From the NCBI RefSeq assembly GCF_004923315.1, contig NZ_CP039643.1, positions 41,658 to 105,657 on the forward strand: DNA of 64,000 bases, read 5' to 3'. This stretch comes from Azospirillum sp. TSA2s. GTDB lineage: Bacteria > Pseudomonadota > Alphaproteobacteria > Azospirillales > Azospirillaceae. The notes beneath the pieces are model-generated. The model had not been told where the DNA came from, did not search any database, and worked only from the letters and a program-made list of their open reading frames with translations. Both the position numbers and the translations under genes were made by a program. Position 1 is the stretch's first letter, and every line of letters begins with the position of its first letter. This document shows, in pieces, positions 7,546-16,132 of the stretch.

Positions 7546-9813
7546 TCATCCAATGCTACGCGCTCTGCGGCGCTGCTTCTCCGGCTCGCCCTGCGTTAGG
7601 CGCCGGCCTTCGTCCTGGCGCAAACTCTTCTCCTGACTCTGCGCCTGAGGCTTGCGCGCCTGCGCCAGTTCGGCTGCCATGCGCTGCCGCTCGCCCCGCG
7701 CCAGCCCGGCCGACACCTGCTCGATCAGCTCTCCCCTACCCTGCGAGCGTGCCAGATCGTTCCAGTCGGTGCCGCGGTCATTCGGCCGGAAGGTCGGCAG
7801 CAACACCGTCCCTCCAACCCTGGCCGCCGCGTCCTCCGCCTTCTCCCGCCCGACGTTCGGCTTGCCCTGGCGTTCCTTGACGTGATCGTTGTCGCCGGCA
7901 ATCACCAGCGGCTTCTCCGGATACCGCTGGTGCAGCGCCTCGGCCACCGGCCCAAGATTGCCGGCGTTGAAGGCCACCGCCACCGCCAGCCCGGTTTCCC
8001 GATGAAGCGTCGCCGCGGTGGCGTAGCCCTCCGCCACCAGCACGGACTTTGATGCCGCGGCATCCCCGATCAGGAAGTACCCGCCCTGTGCGCGAGCCTC
8101 CTTCTGGAAGCTCTTGCGCCCCTCGGCGGTGATCGCCTGCACCGACATCACCTTGCCGTCCATGTCCCGGATCGGCACCAGCAGGTTCCCCTCGCGGTCC
8201 TGGCGCAAGCCGTAGGACGGCACATCTTTGGACCGCAGATAGGGATGATCGTCATTCGCCGGTTCGGCCTGGGCAAGCCGTGCCTCGGCGGCGTCGGCCG
8301 CCCGCTCCTGCACCAGCTCGCGCTCTTGCGCGCGGGCCTGCCGGCGTTGGGCCGCCTCTGCCGTCAGCCGGGCGCGGTCCACCGCTGTGGCGGCCTGCAC
8401 CCGGCCTGGCGCCTTCCAATTCCGCTCCATCCCCGTCTTATGGTTCTTGATGTAGCCGGCCGGATGCCCATCGGTGTGGCCGACATAGGCGCCGCTGCGC
8501 TCGCCCGGCTTGTCGCCCTCCACCTTCACCCGCCGCATCTGGCCGTCCATCTCCGGCGGCCCGTCCAGGCGCAGACCCGCCTCGCGCAAGGCGGCGGCGA
8601 ACTCGGCGCGGGGATCGCGGCCGGCGTCCACATGAAGATCGGTGTGCCCCGGCCGCCATTTCTCCAGCGGCGCCAGATCGACGCCCGGCGGCGCATACCA
8701 TGCCTTCTGCTCGCGGTCCCACCGTGCGCCCAACCCCTTCGCCTCGTCCTTCTCCGCATAGGGCACCGCCAGATAGACCCGTTCGTCAGCCGTCTGCATC
8801 GCCACGGCCTGCGTCTCGGAAATGAGCACCGGCATCTTGACCTGCACCCCCTCGTCCCGACCCGGCGCCGGCGTCGACGTTTGGTCGCGGCCTTGCTGCT
8901 GGCCCTGGTCCTGGCTAAGCTGCTGCTCCAGCCCGTTGAGGTGCTTCACGATCTTCTCGGCGTCGGCGGCCGCGCGGAAAATCTCACGCGGGTCCTCCTG
9001 CAAGGCTTCGATCCACGAGCCGATGTAAGCGACGTGCTGGCCGGGGTCGTGGCCGATTTCGAGCTGCTGCCCCAGCACCATCGACGCGATTTCCGCCCGC
9101 AGTTCCTCCCTGGCGTATCCCGCAGAGCCGAACGGGTGCGACAGGTCGCGGTCCAGGCGGGAGCTGTGCCCGGTCCAATGCCCCTTCTCGTGCAATGCCG
9201 TCGCATAGAAGCCGTCGGCGCTCGGAAACTGCGAGCGCTCCGGCAGCACGATATGATCCCATACCGGGCTGTAGAAGGCGCGGTTGCCGGCTTGGTGAAG
9301 GATCTTCGGATCGCCGGCCGACAGCAGCCGCTCCGCCTGCTCGTGCCGCTGCCACTCCGGCAGCGCCGGCTTCGCCTCGGCCGCCGGCAGCCCGTCGATC
9401 TGCGCCGCGTTGAACACCACGGCGGAGAGAACGCGAGGACGCTCGTAGCGCACCATCTGCTTGAGCGGCTGACCGTCCTCGCCAATCACCGGCTTGCCGT
9501 CCTGCCCCAGCACCGGCTCCAGGCCCTGCCATTTCCAATACTGAACGCGGGTGCCCTTCTCCCCCTTGCGCACCTGGGCGCCCGTGTCCTGGGCTTGGTT
9601 GTAGGTCATCCAGCGTGGATCGCCGTAGCCCCTGGCCTGCCCCACCGCCATCAGCCACAGGGTGTTGGCGCCGCGATAATCTTTGCCGGTGGTTGGATTG
9701 TAGGGCAGGTGGCGCTCGCCCGGCTTCCACGGCTTGATCCAGGGGGCCGTTCCCTCCTTGAGCTGGTCGATGATGGTGTCGGCGACGGTCTGGACGAACT
9801 CACGCGACGCCAT
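7546..9813 (-). CDS. ArdC-type antirestriction domain fused to a TraC-like TOPRIM primase
   Basis: 755 residues. Residues 1-290 form the ArdC/DUF1738 domain: a single-stranded-DNA-binding N-terminus (APWIKPWKPG, YRGANTLWL) and a metalloprotease-like HEKGHW near 208. A glutamine-rich linker follows, then a DUF5710-like module (YLAVPYAEKDEAKGLGARWD). The C-terminal part carries a primase/TOPRIM domain with VLVAEGYATAATLH, AFNAGNL and VIAGDNDH near residues 590-650. RP4 TraC primases with this layout enter the recipient with the DNA; the ArdC part shields incoming single strands from restriction. Ribosome site GGAGGG precedes the ATG. It overlaps the upstream small gene by 14 nt and is last in the leftward Tra operon. 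Confidence 0.9.
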   Translation of the reverse strand: MASREFVQTVADTIIDQLKEGTAPWIKPWKPGERHLPYNPTTGKDYRGANTLWLMAVGQARGYGDPRWMTYNQAQDTGAQVRKGEKGTRVQYWKWQGLEPVLGQDGKPVIGEDGQPLKQMVRYERPRVLSAVVFNAAQIDGLPAAEAKPALPEWQRHEQAERLLSAGDPKILHQAGNRAFYSPVWDHIVLPERSQFPSADGFYATALHEKGHWTGHSSRLDRDLSHPFGSAGYAREELRAEIASMVLGQQLEIGHDPGQHVAYIGSWIEALQEDPREIFRAAADAEKIVKHLNGLEQQLSQDQGQQQGRDQTSTPAPGRDEGVQVKMPVLISETQAVAMQTADERVYLAVPYAEKDEAKGLGARWDREQKAWYAPPGVDLAPLEKWRPGHTDLHVDAGRDPRAEFAAALREAGLRLDGPPEMDGQMRRVKVEGDKPGERSGAYVGHTDGHPAGYIKNHKTGMERNWKAPGRVQAATAVDRARLTAEAAQRRQARAQERELVQERAADAAEARLAQAEPANDDHPYLRSKDVPSYGLRQDREGNLLVPIRDMDGKVMSVQAITAEGRKSFQKEARAQGGYFLIGDAAASKSVLVAEGYATAATLHRETGLAVAVAFNAGNLGPVAEALHQRYPEKPLVIAGDNDHVKERQGKPNVGREKAEDAAARVGGTVLLPTFRPNDRGTDWNDLARSQGRGELIEQVSAGLARGERQRMAAELAQARKPQAQSQEKSLRQDEGRRLTQGEPEKQRRRARSIG

Positions 9814-10063
9814 GGCCGTGGCCCTCCAGCCCGTCGCCTAAGTCGGCGTTCGACTCCCAAGCGTCCGCCTCGGTCAGCGCGGTTTCCTCGAACGCGCCCA
9901 GCGCCTCGGCCTCGTCGGGATCGACCTCGACCACCACCCCTGGCGTGCCGAAGTCCGACAGGCTGGTGGAGAGGATCGCGTCCTGCTGGATGCGGATCGG
10001 CGCCTGCTCGGCGTCATTGGCCGCCGGGGGCAGTGCCCCGGTCGGAAGGCTGTTGTTGGACAT
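9800..10063 (-). CDS. Small acidic hypothetical protein in the tra operon
   Basis: 87 residues from the ATG at 10061-10063, with CCGGAGGACG giving a good ribosome site. The sequence is acidic in the middle (VEVDPDEAEALGAFEETAL) and has no membrane segment or cysteine. It overlaps the transglycosylase gene by 50 nt and the ArdC-primase gene by 14 nt, so it is translationally embedded in the transfer operon. No family recognised; an accessory or modulatory role is inference from position. Confidence 0.6.
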   Translation of the reverse strand: MSNNSLPTGALPPAANDAEQAPIRIQQDAILSTSLSDFGTPGVVVEVDPDEAEALGAFEETALTEADAWESNADLGDGLEGHGHGVA

Positions 10064-10628
10064 TGCTCGTCCTCCGGTAAGCCGTGGTGTCAGCGTGATA
10101 GGGATCGGCCGGCGCCGCCTCTGGCGCCGGCTGGGGGAAGGGCTGGCGCGGCACTGCCGCGTCACCCGAAGCAGCGCCGGCCGCAAAGGTCACACCCGCA
10201 CCGTAGTAGCGGGCGACATAGCCGTTGCGGAACCCGCGCTCGAAACTGCCGGTGTTGTAGGCGCTGAGCGCCGCCTTCAACGCCTCCTGGCCGGGGCCGT
10301 GGCGCTCGACCGCCCGCCCATAGTTGGCGGTCAGGATCGCCGCACCGGCTTTCAGGTTGGTGCAAGGGTCGAACATCTGCTCGACCGTGTAGCCGAGCTT
10401 TGACAGGTTGGCCGAGTTCACCTGCATCAAGCCGAGATCCACCGTGTAGCCGGCGGCCATTGCCGAGCTGGCAAGCTTCACAGCGTCGGCCACGTCGATG
10501 GCCGGCCGCGCCAGCGTGGCGCCGTTGATGTTGATCGCCAGGGGATTGCCCCCGCTCTCCACCCGGATGATCTCCTGCACGGTCTGCGGCGCCACGTCCG
10601 GCGCGCAGGCAAGAATGAAGTCGATCAT
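10014..10628 (-). CDS. VirB1/TrbN-like lytic transglycosylase
   Basis: 204 residues from the ATG at 10626-10628. The soluble lytic transglycosylase fold is visible: the catalytic glutamate in RVESGGNPLAININ near residue 22, then LGLMQVNSANLSKLGYT near 70-85, a DPCTNLKAGAAIL segment, and SAYNTG near 133. Such enzymes open peptidoglycan locally so the secretion channel can assemble. The C-terminal 45 residues are proline-rich and probably unstructured. No signal peptide is obvious at this start, as in several plasmid VirB1 homologues that begin close to the fold. An ATGA overlap couples it to traF. Confidence 0.88.
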   Translation of the reverse strand: MIDFILACAPDVAPQTVQEIIRVESGGNPLAININGATLARPAIDVADAVKLASSAMAAGYTVDLGLMQVNSANLSKLGYTVEQMFDPCTNLKAGAAILTANYGRAVERHGPGQEALKAALSAYNTGSFERGFRNGYVARYYGAGVTFAAGAASGDAAVPRQPFPQPAPEAAPADPYHADTTAYRRTSNVQQQPSDRGTAPGGQ

Positions 10629-11179
10629 GACGCCCCCTGCACAAGGATGGGCCGCGCGGTGCCCTGGATGCTCTCCAGCGGCAGCGCCCCGAAATAGCGG
10701 CTGTCGAAAGACGCCGGGTGATGGGAGGACACCACCCACACGGTGCCGGCCTCCACCCGGTAGCGGCCGGGCGCCAGCACCGGCATCGGCCGGCCGGCGC
10801 CGTCTGCGGCAAGCGGCCGGCTGTTCACCAGCAGCACGCCGTTCACCCGCACCCCCTCGCCCGTCAGCTCCACCTCGTCGCCGGCCTGGGCGACGATGGG
10901 CTTGAACAGCGGTTGATAGCCGCCGGGGCAGGCCCCCGCCGGCACATAGCCGCGCTCACGCGCCAGCCGGAATGGTTCGCTGTCGGGCGGGCACAACTCG
11001 ACCACCACGCCGGGAGTCACGGCGCCGGCCGCATCGACCCGCCACAGCCCGACCGGCAGGGAGGGGGTGGAGTTGATCCGCCAACCGGCAGTGCCGGCGG
11101 CAGTGGTCGCCACCGTGGTCAGGATGGCGGCGCACCACACCCCCACGGCAAAGCGCCGTCCACGATTGGGCCGGCTCAC
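10625..11179 (-). CDS. traF: TraF-like conjugal transfer peptidase (S26 family)
   Basis: 184 residues. An N-terminal membrane segment (residues 10-30) leads into STPSLPVGLWRV, where the serine is the likely nucleophile of S26C signal-peptidase-like TraF. The lysine in PLFKPIVAQAGDEVEL near residue 92 is the general base, and SFDSRYFGAL near 158 is the conserved C-terminal box. In RP4, TraF processes and cyclises the TrbC pilin, and a trbC gene is present at 21.4 kb. The gene overlaps both traG upstream and the transglycosylase downstream by ATGA. Confidence 0.9.
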   Translation of the reverse strand: MSRPNRGRRFAVGVWCAAILTTVATTAAGTAGWRINSTPSLPVGLWRVDAAGAVTPGVVVELCPPDSEPFRLARERGYVPAGACPGGYQPLFKPIVAQAGDEVELTGEGVRVNGVLLVNSRPLAADGAGRPMPVLAPGRYRVEAGTVWVVSSHHPASFDSRYFGALPLESIQGTARPILVQGAS

Positions 11180-13068
11180 AGCACGAACGCCTTACCCGGC
11201 GTCTTCCCCGGCCTCAAACCGCGCAGACGATCGGTTGGCGGAGCTGGGATCTTGGCCCGGTCGGTGAAGACCGGATCGCGGAAGTAGAGGCTCTGCGTGC
11301 CATAGACCGGGGCATGGCCGGCGGTAAACACCAGCACGTCGCCCGGCTCACTGATCCGGCCGGCCTCGTCCTTCACCGGGGCTTTCAGCCGCATCACCTC
11401 GTCGGGCGTCAGCAGCGGCCGGCTCACCTCGTGATAGGAGCGCGTCACATTCTGCAAGACGGCCCCGAAGCGCGACCCGCTGGTGGAGATGTCTTCTTTC
11501 ACAATCGTCGTGGTGCCGGTCATCTTCGACAGCCATTCGGCCGTCTCGACCTTGTTCGGCGCGTAGGCCACCCGGACATGGCAACTGGACAGAATGCTCT
11601 CGTCCTTGCCGTAGAGGCTCCACAGCTGCGCCACGTCCTGAACGATCACATACGCCTTGATGCCGTAACCGGTGATGAAGGACAGCGCCTCCTGGAAGAC
11701 CTCCAGCTTGCCGAAGCTGGCAAACTCGTCGAGCAGCAGCAGCAGGCGGTGTTTGTGAAGCGCTTGCTCCTGGCCGTCGACAAAGGTCATCTCGTCGCGC
11801 ACCAGCACCCGGACGATCTGGTTGATGACCAGCCGCATCAGCGGTTTCAGCCGGTCCTTGTCGGCGGGGCGGACAACCAGGTAGAGCGACACCGGCCGCT
11901 CATGGTCCATCAGGTCGCCGACCATGAAATCACTGTGCCCGGTGTTCTGCTCCACCAGCGGATCACGGTAGAGGCTGAGGAATCGCCGGGCGGTGGAGAG
12001 GATTGAGGCGCGCTCCTCGTCCTCGGTGTTCAGCATGTCGCGCGCCGCTGCCGCCACCACCGGATGGGCCACCGCCTCGCCTGTCTCCGCCTTCCAGAGA
12101 TGCCGGTTCTCCAGCATCTCCTCGTACAGCTCGATCACCGGCCGCTCGGGATCGGACAGGGCTTGCGCCACCGCCGGCAGGGTGACGGCCCGCCCGTCCT
12201 TGGCTTCCTTGTAGCTGAGATGGAGGATGACCCCGGTCAGCAGCGCATGCGCCGACGCTGCCCAGTGGTCCAACTGCCCGGTGCCCTGGGGGTCAACCAT
12301 GATGGTGACGACGTTCTGCACGTCGCCCACCTCGTAGAGCGTGCCGAAGCGGATTTCCGCCAACGGGTTGAAGGCAACGCTGCCCTCGGCGGCCGCCGGA
12401 TCGAACTTCATCACCACATGGCCCTGCGCCTTGCGCCAGCCCGCCGACATCGCCCACAGCTCGCCCTTCATGTCGTGGGCCACCACACTGTGCGGCCAGG
12501 ACAGCAGGGTGGGGACCACCAGCCCGACGCCCTTGCCGGATCGCGGCGGCGCGATGGCGGCGATGTGCTCCGGCCCGTTGTGCCGGAGGTAATGCAGCCG
12601 GCCGGTCGCCGGATCGGTCCAGCCGCCGACATAGACGCCGGCACCCGGCTTGTCCGCCGCTGGCAGCAGCCCGCTGCGCTCCACCTCGCTGCGGCCCGCC
12701 CAATGGGCGGTGCCATGCACGCCCTCATGCCGGGTGGCGCTGCGCGTCGCGAAACCAACGGCCAGCACAGTGGTCAGGATGCTGGCGCCCAAGCCGCCGA
12801 GAAAGCCGAGATTGGCTGTGTCGAACACCTCCTTGGCGTTCCAGTACCAGTCCATCTGCCAGCGGAACCACGCCCACGGCGGATAGACCACCCCAATCAC
12901 CGGCTCCCCGAGCGCCGGGTGATAGCCGAGACTCTGCGCCACATACTGGGTGCAGACGCTCGACAGCCCGACCGCCGTCCCGGCCAGCAGCAGCGGCCCC
13001 AACAGCCGCGCCCGTGACCGCTTACGCTTGGGCTGGAGGGTCGGACTTAAAGGGCCGGCTGTTGTCAT
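11176..13068 (-). CDS. traG: TraG/VirD4 type IV coupling protein
   Basis: 630 residues. The start at 13068 was chosen because it forms an ATGA overlap with the relaxase stop and has GAGAGGG upstream. Two N-terminal membrane segments (about residues 22-45 and 85-110) precede the cytoplasmic ATPase. Walker A PRSGKGVG lies near residues 175-182 and Walker B LLLLLDEFASFG near 455. The protein forms the hexameric inner-membrane pump linking the TraI-DNA relaxosome to the Trb channel. The C-terminal tail is short and basic. It lies in the order traJ-traI-traG-traF, as on IncP plasmids. Confidence 0.95.
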   Translation of the reverse strand: MTTAGPLSPTLQPKRKRSRARLLGPLLLAGTAVGLSSVCTQYVAQSLGYHPALGEPVIGVVYPPWAWFRWQMDWYWNAKEVFDTANLGFLGGLGASILTTVLAVGFATRSATRHEGVHGTAHWAGRSEVERSGLLPAADKPGAGVYVGGWTDPATGRLHYLRHNGPEHIAAIAPPRSGKGVGLVVPTLLSWPHSVVAHDMKGELWAMSAGWRKAQGHVVMKFDPAAAEGSVAFNPLAEIRFGTLYEVGDVQNVVTIMVDPQGTGQLDHWAASAHALLTGVILHLSYKEAKDGRAVTLPAVAQALSDPERPVIELYEEMLENRHLWKAETGEAVAHPVVAAAARDMLNTEDEERASILSTARRFLSLYRDPLVEQNTGHSDFMVGDLMDHERPVSLYLVVRPADKDRLKPLMRLVINQIVRVLVRDEMTFVDGQEQALHKHRLLLLLDEFASFGKLEVFQEALSFITGYGIKAYVIVQDVAQLWSLYGKDESILSSCHVRVAYAPNKVETAEWLSKMTGTTTIVKEDISTSGSRFGAVLQNVTRSYHEVSRPLLTPDEVMRLKAPVKDEAGRISEPGDVLVFTAGHAPVYGTQSLYFRDPVFTDRAKIPAPPTDRLRGLRPGKTPGKAFVL

Positions 13069-15065
13069 CGCTTGCGCCCTCTCGATGGGGAAAGGAGGCG
13101 GCCTTGGTAATCCAGCTCGACCGTCTGCCCCACCCGCCATGTGCTCGCCTTGGCGGCCTGGGCGGGGGTGACCGGCTTGACCAGCATCTCGCCGCCTCGA
13201 TGCAGCAGCACCACCTCGGCACCGTCTTGCAACCTACGGCGGCCTTGGTAGACCACCGGGCCGGCGTCCTTCGCCGTCCAGAGGCGCGTATAGTCTATCG
13301 ACGTTACGCTCTCCCTCCTACTGTTCCGGCGGGAGATGAAGTCGGTGACAGATGTAGATCCTTCGGCCTGGGTCATAGGCTGAGCCATTCGAGCGCGCTT
13401 CCGCTCGAGCTCGGGATCGGCAAAGCGCACCTCCAGCCCCTTCATCGCCGCGAGCTGCGCCACCTGCGCTTTGAAGGCATCGGTGCCTTCGACCACCAGG
13501 GCCTGGCCGCGAAAGCGATCGTCGGCCAGCGACAGGGCAAGGAAGGCCGCCCCAGCGGTGACCTCAGTCACCCGCACCTGGGTTGCCTCGTCGCTGACCA
13601 CCCCGCCATCCTCGACCCGGTAGACCAGCGTGCCGTCCTTGCCGGCCTTCGGGCGCAGCCGTTCATAGACGATGTGCCGGGCCACATCGGCGTCGGCTGC
13701 AGTCAGCAGGGTCTCCGCCATGCGCCGCTGCCGGCGGGACCGGCTGCGCAGCACTGCCACCGCCACCTCGTTGCCCCGGCTGGCCTCCGCTGTCAGGAAC
13801 TCTTGCCATGTCGGCAAACTCTTTCCTGCGGTCTGCTGGCGCTGCCGGGCCTGCTCCTGGCGCCACGCCACTGCATCGGCCCGGCGCTGGTGCGCCAACA
13901 TCGTGTAGGCATGCCGGCGTTCGGCCGCCGTCAGCACCGGACTGCGCTTGATTTCCGCCCGCCGTGCCGCATACCACCCTGCCAACTCCTTGGCGTGGTT
14001 CGCCTGGGCCTGCCGCTGGGCCGCCCGTTGGGCCGCTCGCGCCTTTAGCAACGCCTCCCGCTGCGCCTGATACTCTTGGTAAAGCGCCTTGCTGTTGCCG
14101 TGGCGGTGCAGCGGCACTTTCTGGTAGCCGCGCCCTGGGCGCGCGGGATCGCCGGCCGGCGCTGATGTGACAAAACGGGCGGCTTCCGCGCCTCCTTGCG
14201 AACTGTCACCGTTCGGCCGGCGCTGGGTTGGCGCTGGGGGTGGCTCATAAGCCCCCAACCGCTTCGTCAGCGATTTGCCGGACAAGCTGCGGTCAACGCT
14301 GCTCGCCTTCACGCCGAGTCCTGTTCCCTCCTGCACGATGACCAGACCGGCGCCTTTTGGCCGGATCGCCAGCTCATGGCGCTCCAGCACCGCGTGCAGC
14401 TCACCCCAGCTCGCCGCCTTGGCCGCTCCCTCGACCAGTTCGGCGCCGGCCGTTTCCTTCACCCACCGCAGGAACGATGCCTCGCCGGAATGCGCCTCCA
14501 TGTCGCCGGGGCGGCCGGCCAACGTCGGACCATCCATCGGGTGAAGCTGAAGCCCATGCTTTTGCTCCAGCGCCCGGCACAGTCGGAACAGAGTCGGGTG
14601 GTCGTAGAACGGCTCGACGCACCGCAGAGTGCGGGGATGCACCCGGTTGATCGCGATGTGAAGATGGAAGTGCTTGGTGTTGCTGTGGGCGGCACTGATC
14701 CGCTGATGCTCGGCAAAGCCGATGCCGGCGCACAGCGTGTCCTCGATGTCCTCCAGCTGCGCCCTGGTCGGCACCTCGCCCTCGGGGAAGCTGACGATCA
14801 GGTGATAGCTCTTGTCCCCCTTGGAGCGCTTGTTGCGGTCCTGGGTCGCCAGGATCTCACGGATCGCCCATCCTGGTTCTTCCGAATGGCAGTTGGTGAT
14901 GCGCGACCACGCCAGCTTTTCCCCGCCGCCCTTGGCGTCCAAAATGTAGTCCGCCGTCCGCGTCCATAACTGGCCCGCCGTCTCGGTCTTGGCCGCCATG
15001 ATATAACGACCCAATCTTGCGAAATCTGACGTCGCTTTGGTGCGCTTGACCCGCTTGGCGATCAT
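13065..15065 (-). CDS. traI: TraI relaxase, MobP/IncP type
   Basis: 666 residues from the ATG at 15063-15065, which forms an ATGA overlap with the traJ stop. The catalytic tyrosine is expected in DFARLGRYIMAAK near residue 21. The metal-binding triad is in HSNTKHFHLHIAINRV, with histidines near 132, 134 and 136. The enzyme nicks one strand at oriT and stays covalently bound to the transferred end. The C-terminal half is rich in Arg, Gln and Ala (about residues 330-420) and probably coiled, followed by a domain of unknown fold. Family-typical TraI length is about 730, so this is slightly short but complete. Confidence 0.93.
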   Translation of the reverse strand: MIAKRVKRTKATSDFARLGRYIMAAKTETAGQLWTRTADYILDAKGGGEKLAWSRITNCHSEEPGWAIREILATQDRNKRSKGDKSYHLIVSFPEGEVPTRAQLEDIEDTLCAGIGFAEHQRISAAHSNTKHFHLHIAINRVHPRTLRCVEPFYDHPTLFRLCRALEQKHGLQLHPMDGPTLAGRPGDMEAHSGEASFLRWVKETAGAELVEGAAKAASWGELHAVLERHELAIRPKGAGLVIVQEGTGLGVKASSVDRSLSGKSLTKRLGAYEPPPAPTQRRPNGDSSQGGAEAARFVTSAPAGDPARPGRGYQKVPLHRHGNSKALYQEYQAQREALLKARAAQRAAQRQAQANHAKELAGWYAARRAEIKRSPVLTAAERRHAYTMLAHQRRADAVAWRQEQARQRQQTAGKSLPTWQEFLTAEASRGNEVAVAVLRSRSRRQRRMAETLLTAADADVARHIVYERLRPKAGKDGTLVYRVEDGGVVSDEATQVRVTEVTAGAAFLALSLADDRFRGQALVVEGTDAFKAQVAQLAAMKGLEVRFADPELERKRARMAQPMTQAEGSTSVTDFISRRNSRRESVTSIDYTRLWTAKDAGPVVYQGRRRLQDGAEVVLLHRGGEMLVKPVTPAQAAKASTWRVGQTVELDYQGRLLSPSRGRKR

Positions 15066-15412
15066 AACCGGGTCACCGCATGGCGAAGATCGTCCTGGGT
15101 GTCCTTGATGTGTCCCAGCAGCTCGCGCACGTCGGCAACCGCTGCCCCCCGCCCTGGCGTGTCGGTCAGCCACAACTTTAAGAGGCCGCCCAGCCGGCCA
15201 AGGTCGGCGTTCACTTTCGCCAGCCGCTCGACCGCATCAAGGTCCACCACACTGCGCGGCTGATATCCCAGCCCGACACTCCGCAGATAGGCCGACACCG
15301 ACAGTCCGGCCGCCTCTGCCTTCGCTTCGATCCGCGCCCGCTCGCTGGGCGACACCACCACCCGAAGCGGCCGGTTCCGCTCCCTCGTCTCGACGGTTTC
15401 CGATCTCGGCAT
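15062..15412 (-). CDS. traJ: TraJ/MobC-like relaxosome accessory protein
   Basis: 116 residues from the ATG at 15410-15412, preceded by GGGAGGAAA. The N-terminal part RPLRVVVSPSERARIEAKA plus GLSVSAYLRSVGLG is the ribbon-helix-helix pattern of TraJ/MobC proteins, which bind the arm of oriT and recruit the relaxase. The C-terminal half (LGRLGGLLKLWL) is helical. It is first gene of the leftward Tra operon and directly faces the oriT region. Confidence 0.88.
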   Translation of the reverse strand: MPRSETVETRERNRPLRVVVSPSERARIEAKAEAAGLSVSAYLRSVGLGYQPRSVVDLDAVERLAKVNADLGRLGGLLKLWLTDTPGRGAAVADVRELLGHIKDTQDDLRHAVTRL

Positions 15413-15514
15413 GGTGGTTTCCTCCCTGGCGTTCAAAGCGGCGGCAGCCGCCGTATGCCTCGCAGAGCAAGATCAGCGTCGAGCCCAAAGGGCGAGTAAG
15501 CGCGGGTGGTGGGG

Positions 15515-15560
15515 GACGACACGGCTTCGCCGTGTTGGCCAACAACACATATCTTGCCAT
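15515..15560. other. Candidate oriT: inverted repeat plus nic-like sequence
   Basis: In the gap between divergent traJ and traK, a 7-bp stem acacggc/gccgtgt (15519-15525 and 15529-15535) is followed 13 nt later by catatcttgcc (15548-15558). IncP nic sites read TATCCTG|C and Ti border-type sites are similar, so atatcttg|c is a close relative with one change. Position, an adjacent inverted repeat and the TraI/J/K gene order support the call. Strand and exact nick are inference. Confidence 0.6.
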
Positions 15561-15570
15561 CCGCAAAAGT

Positions 15571-15722
15571 GAAATTATCCGCAATTATCTGCAAGAGTCT
15601 GCGACGGCCTATACCAACCGAGTCAAAACCGCAGAGCCTAGCAAACGATTTCACATAATTTCTTACGATTTCACATAATTTCATATAATTTCGGAAAATT
15701 TCTTATGGTTGCAGATAATTTC
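15571..15722. repeat. AT-rich repeat array between oriT and traK
   Basis: An 18-bp perfect direct repeat acgatttcacataatttc occurs at 15645-15662 and 15665-15682 (20-bp period). Degenerate ataatttc-type units follow at 15683-15722. The same word runs inverted on the oriT side: aattatctgc at 15583-15592 mirrors gcagataatt at 15711-15720. Phased AT-rich repeats here suit binding by TraK, which wraps oriT DNA in RP4, or the divergent promoters of traJ and traK. Confidence 0.6.
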
Positions 15723-15756
15723 ATCCGCTGGTAGCGTTCCCTTGCTTGGCGCAGAC

Positions 15757-16122
15757 ATGAGGCGGAGGATGAGGGACCAACAGCCCGAAAAGCGGCGGAA
15801 GGGTGAAGGCCGCGCCCTATTCCTGACCCGGATCGACGTGATCCGCACCGAATTGCAACAGGGCTGGCCGGTGAAAACCGTCTACGAGCAACACAATCCA
15901 TACTTGCGTATGTCCTACTCTCAATTCTGGCGATACGTGTCCTCCCTGATTCTGAAAGGGACACCGAAGGTGAACGACACCGCGCCTCCCAACGAGGCTG
16001 TGGCACCCCCAGTTGCCACCCCAGCACAGCCTCCCGCCAAGTCCATCGATCCGAATGGCCGCTCTGTGATCCGCCAGTTTGAATACAATCCTCGCGCGAA
16101 GAACCCTGAGGACCTGATTTAA
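15757..16122 (+). CDS. traK: TraK-like oriT-binding protein
   Basis: 121 residues from the ATG at 15757; an ATG four codons later is also possible, and a TTG at 15709 extends the frame without support. A basic N-terminus (RRRMRDQQPEKRRKGEGR) leads to FLTRIDVIRTELQQGWPVKTV and MSYSQFWRYVSSLI. This matches the RP4 TraK pattern of FLAVRADV...LASGY...SYETF. TraK binds intergenic oriT DNA and helps relaxosome formation. A proline-rich tail follows. As in RP4, it is divergent from traJ and precedes traL and traM. Confidence 0.8.
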   Translation: MRRRMRDQQPEKRRKGEGRALFLTRIDVIRTELQQGWPVKTVYEQHNPYLRMSYSQFWRYVSSLILKGTPKVNDTAPPNEAVAPPVATPAQPPAKSIDPNGRSVIRQFEYNPRAKNPEDLI

Positions 16123-16132
16123 GGAGTCACCG

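Noticed and set aside
8245..10080. A 611-codon plus-strand open frame opposite the ArdC-primase gene
   Set aside because: It is the complement of a well-supported gene in GC-rich DNA, has no domain and overlaps two genes with good ribosome sites.
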